From Nageia nagi (Eukaryota > Pinophyta): DNA of 64,000 nucleotides. Position numbers and translations under genes: made by a program. The stretch's first letter is position 1, and every line of letters starts with the position of its first letter. The stretch spans positions 161,386,001 to 161,450,000 of the forward strand of contig JBITNC010000001.1 in the NCBI GenBank assembly GCA_050084985.1. The letters run 5' to 3'. Under the pieces are notes generated by a model. The model had not been told where the DNA came from. It made no database searches and worked only from the letters and a program-made list of their open reading frames with translations. Shown piece after piece: positions 59,994 through 64,000 of this stretch.

Positions 59994-61911
59994 TAAATTA
60001 GTAAGTTTAGATGATGTTTTTGGAAGAAAATATTCATATATTAATGTAATATATTTAAATAAATAAATAATATCCTTCAATTACCTTTTTAAATATTAAA
60101 AAATTACCTTTAAAAGGCTTACTTAGATCAAAATATACTTAAGATTGATTTGTTTTAATAAATCAAGATAAATAAATATAATTAAATATAACTTTCAATA
60201 TATACACAATAATTTAAATCTAAGCAATATATATACAATATATTTATATGAAAATTTGAAATTAATTTAAAAAATAAAATTCAAATATATTTTGAATAAA
60301 AATTTAATATAAAATTAATTTTAAATACAGTAAACATCCATATCACTTCTGTTTTTATGATATTTAGTAAAAATTATTCTCCAACAAACAAATTCTATCT
60401 TAAAGGAGATGATGACCATTATAGTCAATTTATCATATGACTATACTTGTTTGCCCCCAATGGCACCATAGGTATAGTAAAATGAATACTTGAGAATTAT
60501 TTATAACTTATTATCAATGCTTAACATGAGTAGGTCTAATATTTTAAAAATTAAAGTGTACAGGTAAATTATTTTTCATAGTTTTAGTACCTTCATGTAC
60601 AATGGATACATCCTCGCATATGCAAATGCATAAGAAACCTTTATCATATTTATTACACTATAGACGTCTCTTGGCATTGTTAGATGCAAAAACAAGATCT
60701 ATGGTAGTGTGAGGTTGGTCAATGGTTGAAACAAACTAAACTATTGATTTTATATTGTTTTTCAAAATTTACAAGTACGTTTGTCATTTTCAATCATTAT
60801 CAAATCTATATTGGAAAATTTCTTTGCGTGATGTAAACCTATGTCAATGAAACCAATTCAACTTTAAATACATTGATTGCAAACTCAATCCTTTGCAAGT
60901 GATATTCATATCGATGTGGAGAATGTACGCTGCATAACAATCTCGTACTCTTCATAGACATGCCTTTGAAAAGCTAAGTATCGTAATCGAAGAGAAGAAA
61001 ATCAAATCAACATTGCATCATTTAACAATACAACTAATATCTTTAATGGAAATAACTATGGCTGCCACCTTTGTACCCTATTGTCAGGTTTGTGTACGGT
61101 GTAATTATACTTTGATATTTTCGTTCCCATAGAGACCTACAATTATTTTCATTATATTATGATATTTTCATTGAACTGAACATGAAACGAGAAGCCAACA
61201 ACCAAAATCAATGAGCAAAAATAAAATTAAGACAAAGGAGCTAATAGCATCAGGTAATTACGCTTTTCTGTTAGTTTTTCAGCATCGAAAATGATTGCTA
61301 AACTCACTTCATTGTTTTGTACTTTCATGAAAACAATTATTTTGATAATTTGAATTATATAAGCAAAGTTTTATGAACTTATTTGTACAATACTTTTACA
61401 AGATGAATTACACAAACAATGCACGAAATTACATAAACTATGCACTAAATTATCTATTCAGTATAAATATTTGCAAAAAACATTCCTCACCAGTTGGACC
61501 TGCGTGGCTACAAGTAAAACTTTGTCCATCAGACATTTTACCAAAATTGTTACACTAAGTTGTTACATTCAGAAACAACACTAAGAGAAGGATGCGACTC
61601 CTAGGCCCCTAGCTGATGGATACCCAGATCCGTAAACGGCCTCGAGCATCCATGGTAGTATAGGGTACCTATGTTTAATCAATCAGGTTTACCAGAGACA
61701 TAGAGGAATTATATCCTTTTTCTGTCTCTACGTATTTACTTCAAAATTAGCCATTAAATTTGGAAAATCTCATTCATCTTTCATACGCCGAAGCATGAAA
61801 ATTGTAACAAACACTATTATAGTGAGAATAATTCCTTAAAGCAATAAAATACACACAATCAAATCTACTTTTATTACAATCAAACTATTACATATCTGAA
61901 CCCACACAATC

Positions 61912-62271
61912 GTGGCCTTCACCTTCAAACCGTTTCTTCTTCTCTATGCTTTGCTATTGGCATCTGCAAGTACAATGGCAACGTTGCCGTGGCCGCCGCC
62001 TGTTGTCGTCTCTCACTATCTCGCAATATCTTTTGAGGACTTTGCAGGCCGACTACGTGTCGAGAATCATCCCCATAGTGGGATACTTGCCGGTTGCACT
62101 GACCTTCTACTGGCGTCTCAAAATGCTTGTGATCGCCCGCTCACCACGCTGGTGGTAGGTAATACAAAGCAAGCTGCCACCTATATGTCCAAAGTAATGC
62201 AGAAAAATATTGAAGAGGAAGAAGAAAACCAATGCCAACGTACCACTGACATGTCAAAAAATTGTACGTAA
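61912..62271 (+). CDS. Array gene, copy E: small putative secreted-type protein
   Basis: 119-codon frame, differing from copy D at three bases: Phe to Tyr in the hydrophobic leader (residue 12), Asp to Gly in ILA-C-TD (residue 61) and one silent change. As in D, codon 1 is GTG and a TGA lies in frame just upstream. The first ATG is at 61,975 in the context ACAATGGC, giving 98 residues. The Pro-rich segment, the ACDRPL block and the Glu-rich tail are all kept. Same doubts as for D: a real short protein from the inner ATG, or a recently disabled secreted protein. No family is recognised. Confidence 0.42.
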   Translation: MAFTFKPFLLLYALLLASASTMATLPWPPPVVVSHYLAISFEDFAGRLRVENHPHSGILAGCTDLLLASQNACDRPLTTLVVGNTKQAATYMSKVMQKNIEEEEENQCQRTTDMSKNCT

Positions 62272-62639
62272 AGCATACTAACACATAGAAAATAAAAATA
62301 AGAGAGATTATTTGAAAATGGATTTAAAACAATAATTATTTAACTATAAACTTAAAGAATTGAATATTTATTACTTATATATTAGAAACAAAGCATCCCA
62401 ATACAGAGATGCATTTCAATTATCACAAAGGCATCTACACCATTTAGTATTATACATAAATTTGCTCACTGAGCAGACAAAATATAATTTACCAAGATTA
62501 ATCATCCGATTGAAAAACAATACTCTTCACAACTATCAGACCTATTTTTCTCCAGCAGATTGAAAGTGTATATCCATGTTCGTACAATATTATTTTATTG
62601 CATGTGTAAAGAGCCAATTATAAAGCTTAACATCCCACT
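62272..62639. other. 3' flank of array gene, copy E
   Basis: AT-rich, with AATAAA-like stretches. Nearly the same as 52,198-52,567. A 67-codon frame at 62,360-62,563 does not begin at ATG and is absent from C and D. No gene seen. Confidence 0.5.
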
Positions 62640-62925
62640 TACCGGTACAGAGCTCTCTGCCATGGCAGCCTTTCCCATCATCAACGCCGCATAGACGTCG
62701 TAGCATCAGTACGTATTTTGTATGGCAGAGTGAACCAGCCAACGTGGACTCCCTCGTGATGTAGGCGCCACACACAAGCTTCATTTCGATCTGAACCCTC
62801 TCTGCATGCCCTCGTAAGACACCAGCTGCAGTCATCCGAATGTATGGCCAGCTGAACCAATGTGTATTCCGTATAGATTAGCAGGATTTGCATAATTTAC
62901 ACAGTATCTGTCTTGCGAGGCGGGG
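62640..62925 (-). pseudogene. Proline dehydrogenase (ProDH) pseudogene fragment, copy E
   Basis: Carries LLIYTEYTLVQLAI near 62,885-62,843, MKLVCGAYITREST near 62,780-62,735 and the frameshifted block ending GKAA near 62,665, as in D. It differs from D at scattered bases. No continuous frame links the blocks. Confidence 0.7.
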
Positions 62926-64000
62926 AGGTCTTTTTCCATTTTTGATAATTTTATTGTTAAGTGGTGATGTGAGTATTAATCTCTAGTACTCTCTCTCCTA
63001 GGGGAGGAGGGTGTCTTGGATGTGTCGTGCTATTGTGGCGAGGTTTTCTTTTGCTGTGAAGGTGAGGCTTAGGATGGATTCAACACCCACATCTATACCT
63101 CATCCTCTATCTTGGACTTCTTCACTACAACATGATGGGGATTCTCATGTGCAATTGCAAATCCCTATCAGTCTCACCCTCTAGATAGATCAATCGCTCT
63201 CCTCCCAATCTCCAAAACTATGGATTCTTTTGCAAACAGATCTGCACGAATGAAATTACGTATTCCTCTTTAATCTCCTCAACTAGATAAGAATGATACG
63301 ATTAAGAGCCATGAAAAGATTATGTAGGCCTTTTTTTACCGTGGTAAGATTGGAAGCTAAGTATTTGCTCACATGCTACCACCCTCCCTGCTCTTGAGTC
63401 CCTTCCTGCACACTCACTCCGACAATGCAGTTATTTTTTTAATACAATCTCGCCCTTTAACTCAAAGATCTTATGCATAAGGTGCAAATGAATACCTACC
63501 TAAAAATACCATTCCTTAATGATCCAGAAGAAAACTAACATGTGTAGAGAAGAAAAAACATACTAGAATGAAGCACATCTACCACCCAAACAAACACTCA
63601 CAACAAATAAATTTTTTTGTTCTCCGACTTTGTCGACTGCATTAAGAAAGCATTGATGGAGACTTTCCTTGTCTACTCAGTTTGTAACCTCCATTCTCCA
63701 TCGCCCTTTCCCTTCATTGTACAAGTAGATTTTCCAACAGAAACTAGGCTCATGGCCATTGAATCTATTCTGAAACCAACCAACTCTCTGCAAAATACTT
63801 GAATCCTCTAAAGTTCTAAACCCTGCCCGTTGTGTGTACGTTACGTGAATATTTGCAATGGAATGCATGCAAGTAGGGAATTCCTTTTCCCCACCATTTG
63901 TTTCTCGTTGCACAAATGGCTACTTGTCTCTCACCTAGGGAGTTCTTCACATGCATATTCAAATCGAGTGATTTCACTTATTAAAATAAAGGTTTTATTC
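62926..64000. other. Unassigned conserved segment, copy E, running off the window
   Basis: Matches copy D from 52,851 to about 53,930 almost base for base and is still matching at the last base. The array therefore continues to the right of the window. No gene recognised. Confidence 0.55.

Larger units (their letters stand above)
58095..61911. other. Copy E, left non-coding segment
   Basis: About 3.8 kb homologous to the other units, without the run of single-base deletions seen in D. A 74-codon frame at 58,242-58,466 and a 61-codon frame at 61,373-61,558 parallel those in B. No gene is recognised. Confidence 0.7.

Noticed and set aside
1-64000. CRISPR array, bacterial operon or phage-type system
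   Set aside because: No short regularly spaced repeats and no bacterial gene organisation. Repeats here are LTRs, a 60-bp pair and kb-scale segmental copies in plant DNA.

Overview
This is a stretch of nuclear plant DNA, AT-rich and dominated by decayed long-terminal-repeat (LTR) retrotransposons of the Ty3/gypsy superfamily. A large-genome seed plant is likely. A gymnosperm is possible, but nothing in the window proves it. There is no rRNA, no functional tRNA, no CRISPR array and no operon-like gene packing. Almost every open frame belongs to a broken retroelement or to short, probably non-coding DNA.

Left part (1-17,734). Three retroelements lie end to end or nested. Element P1 (plus strand, 1 to about 2,603) is the 3' half of a Ty3 element with protease, reverse transcriptase and integrase remnants, a polypurine tract and a 3' LTR. 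Element M1 (minus strand, about 2,604-9,229) has Athila-like features: gag, protease, RT, RNase H and integrase remnants, a degenerate primer site, and a 5' LTR that is 431 bp in its complete copies. Element T1 (minus strand, 9,230-17,734) is a Tat/Retand-type element with gag, protease, RT, RNase H, a second (archaeal-type) RNase H and integrase. It sits 2 bp inside the end of the M1 LTR. Its left LTR is complete (905 bp). Its right LTR is cut off and fused to the following DNA.

Right part (17,735-64,000). This is a tandem array of a large segmental unit whose full form is about 13.6 kb. Five copies are visible: A (from 17,735, ending 25,914), B (25,915-34,420), C (34,421-48,043), D (48,044-58,094) and E (58,095 to beyond the window). 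The full unit, read left to right, holds: about 3.8 kb of non-coding DNA with a candidate tRNA-derived SINE and a 60-bp direct repeat; a short gene for a putative small secreted-type protein; a minus-strand proline dehydrogenase (ProDH) pseudogene fragment; about 1.2 kb of unassigned DNA; a P1 LTR fragment; and an internally deleted M1 copy with a 1,399-bp internal tandem duplication. Copies differ mainly by clean internal deletions. A and B share a 5.1-kb deletion that fuses the gene to M1. D has a 2.9-kb deletion inside M1.

The array gene has an open frame only in D and E. All five copies have GTG where a signal-peptide ATG would be expected. The first real ATG lies 21 codons in and has a good plant start context. 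C is a pseudogene, and A and B keep only the first ~88 bp. The strongest new points are the array itself, its mosaic copy relationships, the ProDH fragments, the missing ATG, and a cluster of single-base deletions at about 49.1-51.8 kb that looks like a local assembly-quality problem.
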